Made by a program: the position numbers and the translations under genes. 54,138 nt of DNA from Flavobacterium sp. UBA4098 (lineage in GTDB: Bacteria > Bacteroidota > Bacteroidia > Flavobacteriales > Flavobacteriaceae): positions 1-54,138 of the forward strand of contig DFXW01000026.1 of NCBI GenBank assembly GCA_002382495.1. Reading direction: 5' to 3'. Within the stretch, counting starts at the first letter, position 1, and the number at the start of each line of letters is the position of its first letter. Shown here in pieces: positions 42,974-51,064 of this stretch. The notes beneath the pieces are model-generated. The model searched no databases. It was not told the DNA's origin and saw nothing but the letters and a program-made list of their open reading frames with translations.

Positions 42974-42995
42974 TATTGGAACCCAAAAATAAAGT

Positions 42996-43026
42996 AAAAC
43001 GACTTCTATCCGAGGTCGTTTTTTTG
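42996..43026 (+). terminator. argS terminator
   Basis: AAAACGACTTC (42996-43006), loop TATCC, GAGGTCGTTTT (43012-43022), then a T run. It lies 22 bp after the argS stop. Confidence 0.8.
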
Positions 43027-43071
43027 TTGGTAAAAAGCTCATTTTCCCCCTTTAATTATCTAAATATTGAA

Positions 43072-43101
43072 TTGCCTAATTATTGAATTAGTTTATCTTT
43101 G
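43072..43101 (+). promoter_or_regulatory. ffh promoter (TTG-N19-TATCTTTG)
   Basis: TTG at 43072-43074 and TATCTTTG at 43094-43101 with a 19-bp spacer, a full consensus match. It overlaps the upstream part of the open frame beginning at 43067 and so fixes the start at ATG 43124. Confidence 0.75.
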
Positions 43102-43123
43102 CACTTCAATAAAATCAAATACT

Positions 43124-44482
43124 ATGTTTAGTAATTTAAGCGATAAATTAGATAAAGCCTTTCACGTCTTAAAAGGACATGGAAAAATCACGGAGATTAA
43201 CGTTGCCGAAACTTTAAAAGAAGTACGTCGTGCGTTATTGGATGCCGATGTGAACTTTAAAATTGCCAAAGATTTTACTGCTAAAGTAAAAGACAAAGCA
43301 ATGGGTCAAGATGTATTGACGACATTGCAACCAGGGCAATTGTTGGTGAAGTTGGTTAAAGACGAATTGACCGAATTGATGGGTGGCGATGTAGCTGGAA
43401 TTAATCTTTCGGGAACGCCAACGGTGATCTTGATGTCGGGTTTGCAAGGTTCTGGGAAAACGACTTTCTCTGGAAAATTAGCCAATTACTTACAGACTAA
43501 AAAAGGAAAGAAACCACTTTTGGTGGCTTGTGATATTTACCGTCCAGCGGCGATTCAGCAGTTGTATGTAGTAGGAGATTCAATAGGTGTTGAGGTATAC
43601 TCTGAACCTGAAAATAAAAATCCTGTTGAAATTGCTCAAAACGCCATCCAACACGCTAAAGCCAACGGTTTTAATGTGGTGATTGTCGATACTGCAGGTC
43701 GTTTGGCTGTAGATGAGGAAATGATGAACGAAATTGAACGCGTTCATAAAGCGATTCAGCCGCAAGAAACGTTGTTTGTTGTCGATTCGATGACCGGACA
43801 AGATGCGGTAAATACTGCTAAAACCTTCAACGACAGATTGAATTTTGACGGAGTAATCTTAACCAAATTAGATGGAGATACTCGTGGTGGAGCCGCGCTT
43901 TCTATTAAATCAGTAGTGAACAAACCAATTAAGTTTGTAGGTACTGGCGAAAAGATGGAAGCGATTGATGTATTCTATCCAGATCGTATGGCAGAACGAA
44001 TCCTTGGAATGGGAGATGTAGTGTCATTAGTAGAAAGAGCGCAAGAACAGTACAACGAAGAAGAAGCTCGAAAACTGCAAAAGAAGATCGCGAAAAATGA
44101 ATTTGGCTTTGACGATTTCTTATCACAAATTCAACAAGTAAAGAAAATGGGTAATATGAAAGACTTGGTGGGAATGATACCAGGTGCTTCAAAAGCAATG
44201 AAAGATGTCGAGATTGAAGACGATGCATTCAAGCATATTGAAGCGATTATTCATTCGATGACACCCATTGAAAGAAGCAAACCGGCTTTGATTGACATGA
44301 AACGTAAAACGAGAATCGCTAAAGGTTCAGGTACTAAAATTGAACAGGTGAATCAATTGATGAAGCAGTTTGAGCAAATGAGCAAGATGATGAAAATGAT
44401 GCAAGGTCCGGGAGGTAAAAACCTGATGAAGATGATGGGCGGAATGAAAGGTATGCCTGGAGGTATGCCGGGGATGAGATAA
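43124..44482 (+). CDS. ffh: signal recognition particle protein Ffh
   Basis: A 452-aa SRP54-type GTPase that targets membrane proteins to FtsY and the translocon. It has the N helix bundle (1-90), the G domain with GLQGSGKT at 106-113, DTAGR and TKLDGDTRGGAA, and a Met-rich M domain (FEQMSKMMKMMQGPGG...). The first 19 residues of the longer frame are rejected because the promoter lies there. A run of 8-bp tandem repeats follows the stop. Confidence 0.96.
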   Translation: MFSNLSDKLDKAFHVLKGHGKITEINVAETLKEVRRALLDADVNFKIAKDFTAKVKDKAMGQDVLTTLQPGQLLVKLVKDELTELMGGDVAGINLSGTPTVILMSGLQGSGKTTFSGKLANYLQTKKGKKPLLVACDIYRPAAIQQLYVVGDSIGVEVYSEPENKNPVEIAQNAIQHAKANGFNVVIVDTAGRLAVDEEMMNEIERVHKAIQPQETLFVVDSMTGQDAVNTAKTFNDRLNFDGVILTKLDGDTRGGAALSIKSVVNKPIKFVGTGEKMEAIDVFYPDRMAERILGMGDVVSLVERAQEQYNEEEARKLQKKIAKNEFGFDDFLSQIQQVKKMGNMKDLVGMIPGASKAMKDVEIEDDAFKHIEAIIHSMTPIERSKPALIDMKRKTRIAKGSGTKIEQVNQLMKQFEQMSKMMKMMQGPGGKNLMKMMGGMKGMPGGMPGMR

Positions 44483-44483
44483 A

Positions 44484-44538
44484 AAAAGGTTAAAAGGTTA
44501 AAAGGTTATAAGGTTAAGAGATTAAAAGGTTAAAAATT
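44484..44538 (+). repeat. 8-bp tandem repeat, consensus AAAAGGTT
   Basis: About seven consecutive 8-bp units (AAAAGGTT x3, ATAAGGTT, AAGAGATT, AAAAGGTT, AAAAATT) start one base after the ffh stop codon and end about 70 bp before folD. The exact eight-base period is kept through the imperfect units. Confidence 0.85.
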
Positions 44539-44608
44539 ACAACACACTATTCAGGGTTTATTTTTTAAGTTTAAACATATAAACTCCTAAACAACTAAAC
44601 TATATATA

Positions 44609-45490
44609 ATGCAACTATTAGACGGAAAAAAGACATCGGAAGATATCAAACAAGAAATTGCAGCTGAGGTTCAAAAAATGAAAGCCAATGGCGAAAAAGT
44701 ACCTCACTTAGCCGCAGTTTTGGTTGGAAATAATGGCGCTAGCTTGACGTATGTGGGCAGCAAAGTGCGTTCTTGTGAACAAATTGGTTTCGAATCGACT
44801 TTGGTGTCTTTGCCAGAAACGATTACCGAAAACGAATTGTTAGCTAAAATTGCTGATTTGAACGAAGACGATAATTTGGACGGTTTTATTGTGCAATTGC
44901 CTTTACCCAAACACATCAACGAAGAAAAGATATTGATGGCAATTCATCCAGATAAAGATGTGGATGGTTTTCATCCAACGAATTTTGGTAAAATGGCTTT
45001 GGAAATGGAAACCTTTTTGCCAGCTACTCCGTTTGGAATCATGCAGTTGTTAGAGCGTTACAAAGTAGAAACTGCTGGAAAACATACTGTGGTTATTGGT
45101 AGAAGTCATATTGTAGGTCGACCAATGAGTATTTTGATGAGCCGCAAAGGGTATCCAGGAGATTCGACGGTAACTTTGACGCACAGTAGAACTAAAAATA
45201 TTGAAGAATATACTAAGAATGCCGATATCATTATCACTGCTTTAGGCGTGCCTAATTATTTAAAAGCGGATATGGTGAAAGAGGGTGTAGTTGTTATTGA
45301 CGTTGGTATTACTAGAGTAGAAGATGCTTCACATCCAAAAGGCTATGTAATTACAGGTGATGTTGATTTTGATGAGGTAAGTAAAAAATCATCTTTTATC
45401 ACTCCAGTTCCTGGAGGAGTAGGGCCTATGACGATTGCGATGTTGCTTCAAAATACGCTTTTAGCACGTCAGATACGTTCTAGAAAATAA
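44609..45490 (+). CDS. folD: bifunctional methylenetetrahydrofolate dehydrogenase / cyclohydrolase
   Basis: A 293-aa enzyme interconverting 5,10-methylene-THF and 10-formyl-THF. It has YVGSKVRSCEQIG (catalytic Lys), DGFIVQLPLPKHI, the NADP-binding GRSHIVGRPMSILM and PVPGGVGPMTIAML. Length is normal. A strong bidirectional terminator separates it from rluF. Confidence 0.96.
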   Translation: MQLLDGKKTSEDIKQEIAAEVQKMKANGEKVPHLAAVLVGNNGASLTYVGSKVRSCEQIGFESTLVSLPETITENELLAKIADLNEDDNLDGFIVQLPLPKHINEEKILMAIHPDKDVDGFHPTNFGKMALEMETFLPATPFGIMQLLERYKVETAGKHTVVIGRSHIVGRPMSILMSRKGYPGDSTVTLTHSRTKNIEEYTKNADIIITALGVPNYLKADMVKEGVVVIDVGITRVEDASHPKGYVITGDVDFDEVSKKSSFITPVPGGVGPMTIAMLLQNTLLARQIRSRK

Positions 45491-45510
45491 TTTATAATCG
45501 ATTTAAAATA

Positions 45511-45545
45511 CAAAAGGCCGTTCGTGAGAACGGCCTTTTGTTTGT
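45511..45545. terminator. bidirectional terminator between folD and rluF
   Basis: CAAAAGGCCGTTC, tetraloop GTGA, GAACGGCCTTTTG: a perfect 13-bp stem with A and T runs on either side. Confidence 0.85.
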
Positions 45546-45546
45546 T

Positions 45547-46359
45547 CTAATTTCTTCTGAATTTAGAATTATCTCTTCGAGGAATTTCTATTTTTCGTCT
45601 GGTTGGTTCTGCTTTGGGTAAACTCGCTTCTTCCGTTTTACTAGAAGGTTCGATCAGTTGGTTTAATTCTTTAATTTCGACATCGGTCAATTCGCGGTAG
45701 CGCCCCACAGGAATGTCAAGTGAAATGTTGATAATTCGGATGCGTTTCAAAGCAGTTACTTCGTAGCCTAAATACTCACACATTCTTCGAATTTGGCGAT
45801 TCAAACCTTGTGTCAGAATAATTTTGAAGGTGTATTTACTAATTTGTTCTACCTTACATTTTCGGGTTACAGTTTCCAATATTGGAACACCATTCCCCAT
45901 ACGTTCAATAAAACGATCGGTTATTGGACGATTTACGGTTACGGTATATTCTTTTTCGTGATTGTTTCTGGCACGCAATATTTTGTTGACTATATCCCCG
46001 TCATTGGTCATGAAAATCAATCCCTCGCTGGCTTTGTCTAATCGGCCAATTGGGAAAATACGTTTGGGATAGTTGATGTAATCGACAATATTATCACGAA
46101 CGTCTAAATTAGTCGTGCATTCGATTCCAACAGGTTTATTGAAAGCTAAATAAATTGATTTTTCGTTTTTCTCGACAATCAGTTTGCCATCGATACGCAC
46201 TTCGTCATCAGGAGACACTTTAGTACCCATTTCTGGAACACTACCGTTGATGGTCACTCTTCCTTCTTCGATGAGTTTATCGGCTTCCCTGCGGGAGCAA
46301 TAGCCGGTTTCTCCAATGAATTTATTAAGGCGTTTTAGATTTTCGTTTGTATTTTCCAA
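45547..46359 (-). CDS. rluF: 23S rRNA pseudouridine synthase, RluF type
   Basis: This 270-aa protein has an N-terminal S4 domain (LNKFIGETGYCSRREADKLI), then the RsuA-family catalytic core with GRLDKASEGLIFMTNDGD (catalytic Asp in RLD). QGLNRQIRRMCEYLGYEV and LKRIRIINISL follow. It makes pseudouridine in rRNA. The basic tail rich in Arg and Lys is likely RNA-binding. RluB/RluE-type specificity is a less likely alternative. Confidence 0.88.
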   Translation of the reverse strand: MENTNENLKRLNKFIGETGYCSRREADKLIEEGRVTINGSVPEMGTKVSPDDEVRIDGKLIVEKNEKSIYLAFNKPVGIECTTNLDVRDNIVDYINYPKRIFPIGRLDKASEGLIFMTNDGDIVNKILRARNNHEKEYTVTVNRPITDRFIERMGNGVPILETVTRKCKVEQISKYTFKIILTQGLNRQIRRMCEYLGYEVTALKRIRIINISLDIPVGRYRELTDVEIKELNQLIEPSSKTEEASLPKAEPTRRKIEIPRRDNSKFRRN

Positions 46360-46442
46360 AGGATCAGTTGAATCAAGAATTTATTTATTTGATTTTTATG
46401 CGTGGTCAAAGATACAAACTAGAAATGTTTTTCTGTTCCAAC

Positions 46443-47504
46443 CTAATGCTTATATTCTGTGTAATTAATAAATGTTTTTCCATCGAAAAAGTATAAACCA
46501 TTTTCTCTAGTCCCCACCCAAATAGTACCGTTTTTATCTTCCAAAATCTCCCAAATCCAAGGATTGATTAGCCCATCGTTAAAATAGGTGAAAGTTTTAC
46601 CATCGTAACGTCTAAGGCCGTCGCTGGCACCAAACCAAATATTTCCCTTTTTGTCTTCAATAATTCGAGTGACTTCTCTTGGTAAACCATTTATTGCTGT
46701 AAAACTTGTAAATGTATTTCCATCATACCGATAGGCTCCACCCCAATTGCTGAACCAAATATTACCATTGCTGTCTTGCAATTGAGGCCATCCCCAATTA
46801 TGAGCTTTTGGTTTTGGTCCATCTTGAAACAAATCCATTGGTTTGAGGTTGGTTACAAATTTTCCATCGTAACGAAAAACACCTTCATTGGTTCGTCCAC
46901 CTAACCAAATATTTCCTTTATTATCTTCTAATATGCGTTCCACCTTATCGTTACTGGTCAAAAAGCCATTGGAGGCTTCATTCATTGGAAAATGTGTAAA
47001 GGATTTACCATCATAAATATAGACACCATCAATAGTTACAAACCATATTTTTCCATTTTTTGCTTGTAATATATTGTATACCCAATGGTTTTGATTGAAG
47101 GGATTTCTATTAGGAGGTAGATTTTTTGGTAAAGGAATCTGTATTTTGGAAAATGTCTTTCCATTGTAAAGACAAAGTCCCACTTCAGTTCCTACCCAAA
47201 TTTTACCATCTTTATCTTCCAAGATGCAATAAATTTTATTAGAATCCAGTCCATCGTTTGTTGTAAATTGGTTAAACGATTTACCATCATAGTTGTAAAG
47301 CCCATTATCTGTTGTTCCGAACCAAAGGTTACCTGATTTGTCCTGCATAAAACGAGAAACATTACAATTCCCCAAACTTTTAAAAACAGTTGGAAGTTCC
47401 TTTTCTTTTAGTAAGTCTTTTTTTACTGTGTTATTGCAGGCAGTCCCCAAGAGTAGTATTGTCAGGAAAGTAAATAATGGCATTTGTAATATTATTTTTT
47501 TCAT
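46443..47504 (-). CDS. seven-blade two-component-regulator-type propeller lipoprotein
   Basis: This 353-aa protein has a lipoprotein signal (lipobox LLGTAC, Cys at residue 23). Seven repeats of about 40-45 aa follow, with the pattern DxxGxIWxGTxxGLxxYDGKTF. Seven copies are enough to close one beta-propeller. This blade type usually forms the sensor part of hybrid histidine kinases; here there is no kinase, TM segment or regulator. The role is unknown, perhaps ligand or surface binding. It lies 87 bp downstream of the coiled-coil barrel gene, on the same strand. Confidence 0.85.
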   Translation of the reverse strand: MKKIILQMPLFTFLTILLLGTACNNTVKKDLLKEKELPTVFKSLGNCNVSRFMQDKSGNLWFGTTDNGLYNYDGKSFNQFTTNDGLDSNKIYCILEDKDGKIWVGTEVGLCLYNGKTFSKIQIPLPKNLPPNRNPFNQNHWVYNILQAKNGKIWFVTIDGVYIYDGKSFTHFPMNEASNGFLTSNDKVERILEDNKGNIWLGGRTNEGVFRYDGKFVTNLKPMDLFQDGPKPKAHNWGWPQLQDSNGNIWFSNWGGAYRYDGNTFTSFTAINGLPREVTRIIEDKKGNIWFGASDGLRRYDGKTFTYFNDGLINPWIWEILEDKNGTIWVGTRENGLYFFDGKTFINYTEYKH

Positions 47505-47591
47505 TTGTCAAATAGTCTTAAAGGGTTGTTATTTTTTTCGGTTTTGGTGTCGCTTCCTATGATCGCTTATAAAGCACCTTTAAAGTTTGAT

Positions 47592-48785
47592 TTAATTCCA
47601 ATCCCAACGAATCCCAAATGAGACATTATTTAAAGGTACATGATTAATATCAGAATTCTTTTTAAACATTGGATTCATATCGTATTTGCAATACAAACTA
47701 ATCGCTTTATAACCTACGTAGGTACTCAATCCGTAATTGAAATCCGTTACATTGAAATCTCCTTTTTGTTTGGTTTTTTCTTTATCACCATTTTCTTCAT
47801 AGTGAATTAATTGTTTCGATTTGACACGTACACCTCCATAACCTCCAATTCCTAAACGAATTGATTCGTGTGTTCTGAAATACGATGAAGTACCGTCTTT
47901 GGAGGTTTTTTTAGGTGAAAAATCAAATTCTATATGAAATGGAACCGCTAAATATACATTTCTTAATCGTGACTCTTGTAAATCAAAACTTGAAGTTGCT
48001 AATAGTGTTTGATCTCCATTTTTTTGAAAATAACGATTGTCTGTTGGACGTAAATTATTATACATGACAGACAAACCATATTTTGCATGTACTAAATTAT
48101 GATTTTTAAAGATTCTAGTATTATAGGTTAGTCCCCATTCATAAAAGTGAGAACCCCAAACTCTAAAATCTGAATTTTCTAAATCCCCATCTTTAGGAAT
48201 TGCATTATTTAATCCGAAAGCAAATACAAATTGTGAGGTAGTTCTTTTTGATTTACGCTCAATTTCATCGGAATCCGATTTGTAAATCTTAAATGAAGGG
48301 ACATCATAATGTGTTGTATTGAATTTTTTGGAATAGACAATCACTTTTTTACCGTTTATAGTGTCTAATTTTCGAATAATTTCTTTGCTTCCAATTTCAA
48401 CTTTATTTTGAATTAAGCTATCCAGTTTGGAATTGTATTTTTCCAAACCGAGTTCAATTTTTTTGGCTGTTTTTTCGGCTTCAATTTGCTTTAATTCCTT
48501 TAATTGTTCTTTTGATATTGTATTTGAATTATGCGCATGTTCAAGTGAATCAACGACTACTTTTAATTCGCCTTTTTCACGAGCTAACAAATACTCCATC
48601 GCTAATGAAATTTCTTCTACTTTTTTTCCAAATGATACTAATTGATTTTTTTTCGATTGTAATTCTTCCTTTCTTTTTTCAATCTTTTTTATTCTATTTG
48701 AATTAGTTCCTTTGCTTTCTTGAGCTACGACTTTGTTGACTAAACTCAATACTATGAAAATGGTGTAAACAATAATTTTTTGCAT
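47592..48785 (-). CDS. exported coiled-coil / outer-membrane beta-barrel protein
   Basis: This 397-aa protein has a signal peptide (residues 1-21, ending VVAQ). A Lys/Glu-rich coiled coil follows at about 25-135, then a beta-rich C-terminal half with alternating hydrophobic strands. It ends SFGIRWDWN, like an outer-membrane barrel. I do not recognise a named family. It lies 31 bp downstream of the one-TM protein gene, in the sigma-factor transcription unit. Confidence 0.75.
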   Translation of the reverse strand: MQKIIVYTIFIVLSLVNKVVAQESKGTNSNRIKKIEKRKEELQSKKNQLVSFGKKVEEISLAMEYLLAREKGELKVVVDSLEHAHNSNTISKEQLKELKQIEAEKTAKKIELGLEKYNSKLDSLIQNKVEIGSKEIIRKLDTINGKKVIVYSKKFNTTHYDVPSFKIYKSDSDEIERKSKRTTSQFVFAFGLNNAIPKDGDLENSDFRVWGSHFYEWGLTYNTRIFKNHNLVHAKYGLSVMYNNLRPTDNRYFQKNGDQTLLATSSFDLQESRLRNVYLAVPFHIEFDFSPKKTSKDGTSSYFRTHESIRLGIGGYGGVRVKSKQLIHYEENGDKEKTKQKGDFNVTDFNYGLSTYVGYKAISLYCKYDMNPMFKKNSDINHVPLNNVSFGIRWDWN

Positions 48786-48816
48786 GATATTTTGATTTAA
48801 TGATTAGTATTTTAAT

Positions 48817-49500
48817 TTACTCGAAATTTCTGTTGGCAATAACTGTTTTGATTTTATTAAAGTTTTTATTTAATTTGTCAAGTGTTGTTTCGCGATACAC
48901 ACTATCTAATTCTTTTTCAATGCCGGTAAGCAGTGATGCAGCATTGATTTTTATTTTGTTTTTTGAAACAGTTTTTATGTTAGTAGTGATCGCTTTTTGC
49001 CCCGTTTGTATTTCATTTAAAAGGGCTTCTGGACTCATGTATTGGTAATTTGTTGGTGGAGTAGTTTTTGAATTGGGTGCTATTTCTTGAGCCACAATTT
49101 TTTGAATGGGTTCTAATTCTTGGATGTTTTTTTTCTCTCTAATAATAGTTTTTGTGTTGATTTTGTTTGTATTGGTTTGAACCAAAATGGGTGATTGTTT
49201 TTCGACTGCAATTGATGCGCTTGGAGCTGCGAAATCATTTTTTGGCTCATTTACAGTTACAATAGAACTTGAATTGTCATTTTGAGTGTTAGATGTTGGT
49301 GTTGTAGTGTAGAAAATTCCTAAACCAAAAAACACTACTACTGCAGCGGCAACAGCTATCCAATTGTATTTTTTGATTGGTTTATTTTTCTCCGTACTAT
49401 TTAGCATCGCGTCTAATCGATCCCAAGAAGAAGCCGAAGGTGGAATAGTCCTTTTATTCAACTTGTCTTTGATTTGAGTATCTATTTTATTTGGTTCCAT
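48817..49500 (-). CDS. one-TM protein, probable sigma-linked regulator
   Basis: A 227-aa protein with an N-terminal cytoplasmic segment (residues 1-45, containing PPSASSWDRLDAMLN) and one TM helix at about 46-65. A long, low-complexity, Thr/Asn/Lys-rich extracytoplasmic region follows. The topology and the 14-bp overlap with the upstream ECF sigma gene suggest an anti-sigma role. The N-terminal part lacks the HxxxCxxC ZAS motif and any FecR-like domain I recognise, so that function is inference only. Confidence 0.7.
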   Translation of the reverse strand: MEPNKIDTQIKDKLNKRTIPPSASSWDRLDAMLNSTEKNKPIKKYNWIAVAAAVVVFFGLGIFYTTTPTSNTQNDNSSSIVTVNEPKNDFAAPSASIAVEKQSPILVQTNTNKINTKTIIREKKNIQELEPIQKIVAQEIAPNSKTTPPTNYQYMSPEALLNEIQTGQKAITTNIKTVSKNKIKINAASLLTGIEKELDSVYRETTLDKLNKNFNKIKTVIANRNFE

Positions 49501-50056
49501 TGAGTTTCTTTTTTAATTCAACGATTTGATTCTGTAATAATTTTCGAGCATGTGACAACTGCGATTTTGAGGTGCCCTCACTTATTTTAAGCATTGTTGC
49601 TATTTCTTGATGTTTATAACCTTCAATTGCAAATAAATTAAAAACCATTTTATAACCATCTGGTAAATTGTCAATTAAGTATCGAATGTCATCAATTGAA
49701 AATTCTTCCATTTCGTAAGCCGATTCATTTTGGCTTAAATAGTTGTCTTCTGTATTTTGATGAATAATTTGATTTTTATTAGCTCGAATAAAGTCAATGC
49801 ATTCATAAATCATAATCCGTCTTATCCATCCTTCAAAACTGCCTTTGTGTTCAAATTTTTTCAAATGGGTAAACACTTTCATAAAGCCAGTTAACATGAT
49901 ATCTTCCGCATGATGAATATCGCTGATATAATTCCTGCAAACGCCTAACATCTTTGCAGAAAATTGATCATAGATCTGTTTTTGAGCCTGCCGATTGTTT
50001 TCAATGGCTAAATCAATGAGTTCTTTTACTTCTTGATGTAGGGGAATTACTTTCAT
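49487..50056 (-). CDS. ECF-type RNA polymerase sigma factor
   Basis: This 189-aa protein has sigma region 2 (YISDIHHAEDIMLTGFMKVF, FEGWIRRIMIYECIDFIR) and region 4 (PDGYKMVFNLFAIEGYKHQE, ISEGTSKSQLSHARKLL). Regions 1 and 3 are absent, as in ECF sigma factors. It should direct polymerase to a small regulon, probably including its own operon with the one-TM protein and the coiled-coil barrel. The overlap with the next gene suggests coupled translation. Confidence 0.92.
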   Translation of the reverse strand: MKVIPLHQEVKELIDLAIENNRQAQKQIYDQFSAKMLGVCRNYISDIHHAEDIMLTGFMKVFTHLKKFEHKGSFEGWIRRIMIYECIDFIRANKNQIIHQNTEDNYLSQNESAYEMEEFSIDDIRYLIDNLPDGYKMVFNLFAIEGYKHQEIATMLKISEGTSKSQLSHARKLLQNQIVELKKKLNGTK

Positions 50057-50184
50057 TTACAATTTTGTAAATTATAATTTCGGTTTAGAAATTAGTCTCT
50101 GTAGTAATAGACGAGTTTTTCTAATTAATGGTTGTATAAGGTTTACTATTTTTTTTAACTAAAAATATTCAAACCAAAATAGTT

Positions 50185-51027
50185 TTATTGAAATAGAAAG
50201 TCAACTATTTTTTTGTACACTATTTTGTTTTGCAAACTGTGTCCTAAACCTTGAGTAGTTTCTAATACAGAGGCTTTCCAATAGTGGTTTATTTTTTGGC
50301 TTTCGTCATGCAGTACTACTTTGTCGTCTAGATCATGCAATAGAAGTCCTTTTGCTGTTATCGATTGCGCATAATATTGTGCTGAAAACTCAGCCACTTT
50401 TATTTGGAAACGGTCCCAATAGTGTTGGTGAATTAGTTGTTCCATTCGGCTGCTCAATCGCAATAAGCCAACGTAATTCTTAAAGATAATGGCGTAATCA
50501 GAAGGGGCGCCTAACAACACCATTTTCTCTACGGTTGGATTATTGTAGGTGGCTTGGTAGTACAAACTTGCTTTTCCCCCAATGGAGTGACCAATGATAT
50601 AATTGGGACTGTACTTTTTGGCTACTATGTTGATACTTGCAGCGTAGCGTATCACGTTAAATTCTTTTCCTTCAGATAATCCGTGAGCGGGTGCGTCAAT
50701 AGCAATAATGGTAGGGCCGGTTTCAAGCAAATGTGGAATTAATTTTTTCCATCGTGCCGTATTGCTTTCCCAACCATGTAGTAGAAAAATAATTTTCTCA
50801 TTGCCTCTCCAAATATAGGTTTGGATAGCTTGTCCGTCTTTGTCAAAAATTTCTTTTTCGGCTTCAGCCAAAAAGGGAGGAAGTTGGGTAGTCATTAGTT
50901 TTCCTTTTCGAGGATGACTAAAAAGAGAGAAAGCAAGCAGTGTTGCTTTTTTTGGTGCAAACAAACACAGTAGGTTGATATAAGCTCCGTAGGATTTGGT
51001 GGTAATAAAGAAAAGGAATCGTTTCAT
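50185..51027 (-). CDS. alpha/beta hydrolase with hydrophobic N-terminus
   Basis: A 280-aa protein. The first 40 residues are hydrophobic and basic, with no clear cleavage site. The hydrolase fold shows LLHGWESNTARWKKL, AIDAPAHGLS, nucleophile elbow GHSIGGKAS and late LLHDLDDKVV (Asp) and GLGHSLQ (His). The substrate is unknown. The ATG at 51027 lies 3 bp after the T tract of an upstream terminator. Another start, ATG 50895 (MTTQLPPF), is possible but would remove the N-terminal segment. Confidence 0.85.
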   Translation of the reverse strand: MKRFLFFITTKSYGAYINLLCLFAPKKATLLAFSLFSHPRKGKLMTTQLPPFLAEAEKEIFDKDGQAIQTYIWRGNEKIIFLLHGWESNTARWKKLIPHLLETGPTIIAIDAPAHGLSEGKEFNVIRYAASINIVAKKYSPNYIIGHSIGGKASLYYQATYNNPTVEKMVLLGAPSDYAIIFKNYVGLLRLSSRMEQLIHQHYWDRFQIKVAEFSAQYYAQSITAKGLLLHDLDDKVVLHDESQKINHYWKASVLETTQGLGHSLQNKIVYKKIVDFLFQ

Positions 51028-51057
51028 ATAAAAAAGTCCCGATTCGCATCGGGACTT
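51028..51057 (-). terminator. terminator of the CdsZ-like gene
   Basis: On the minus strand AAGTCCCGAT, loop GCGA, ATCGGGACTT, then T residues reaching to 3 bp before the next ATG. Confidence 0.8.
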
Positions 51058-51064
51058 AAAGTAT

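Noticed and set aside
44484..44538. The ffh-linked tandem repeat as part of an SRP RNA gene
   Set aside because: It has no stem-loop structure and lacks the GGAA-type tetraloop region of 4.5S RNA.
46443..47504. Truncated hybrid histidine kinase
   Set aside because: The gene has a complete lipoprotein signal, seven full blades and a normal stop, and no kinase remnants follow in any frame I inspected.
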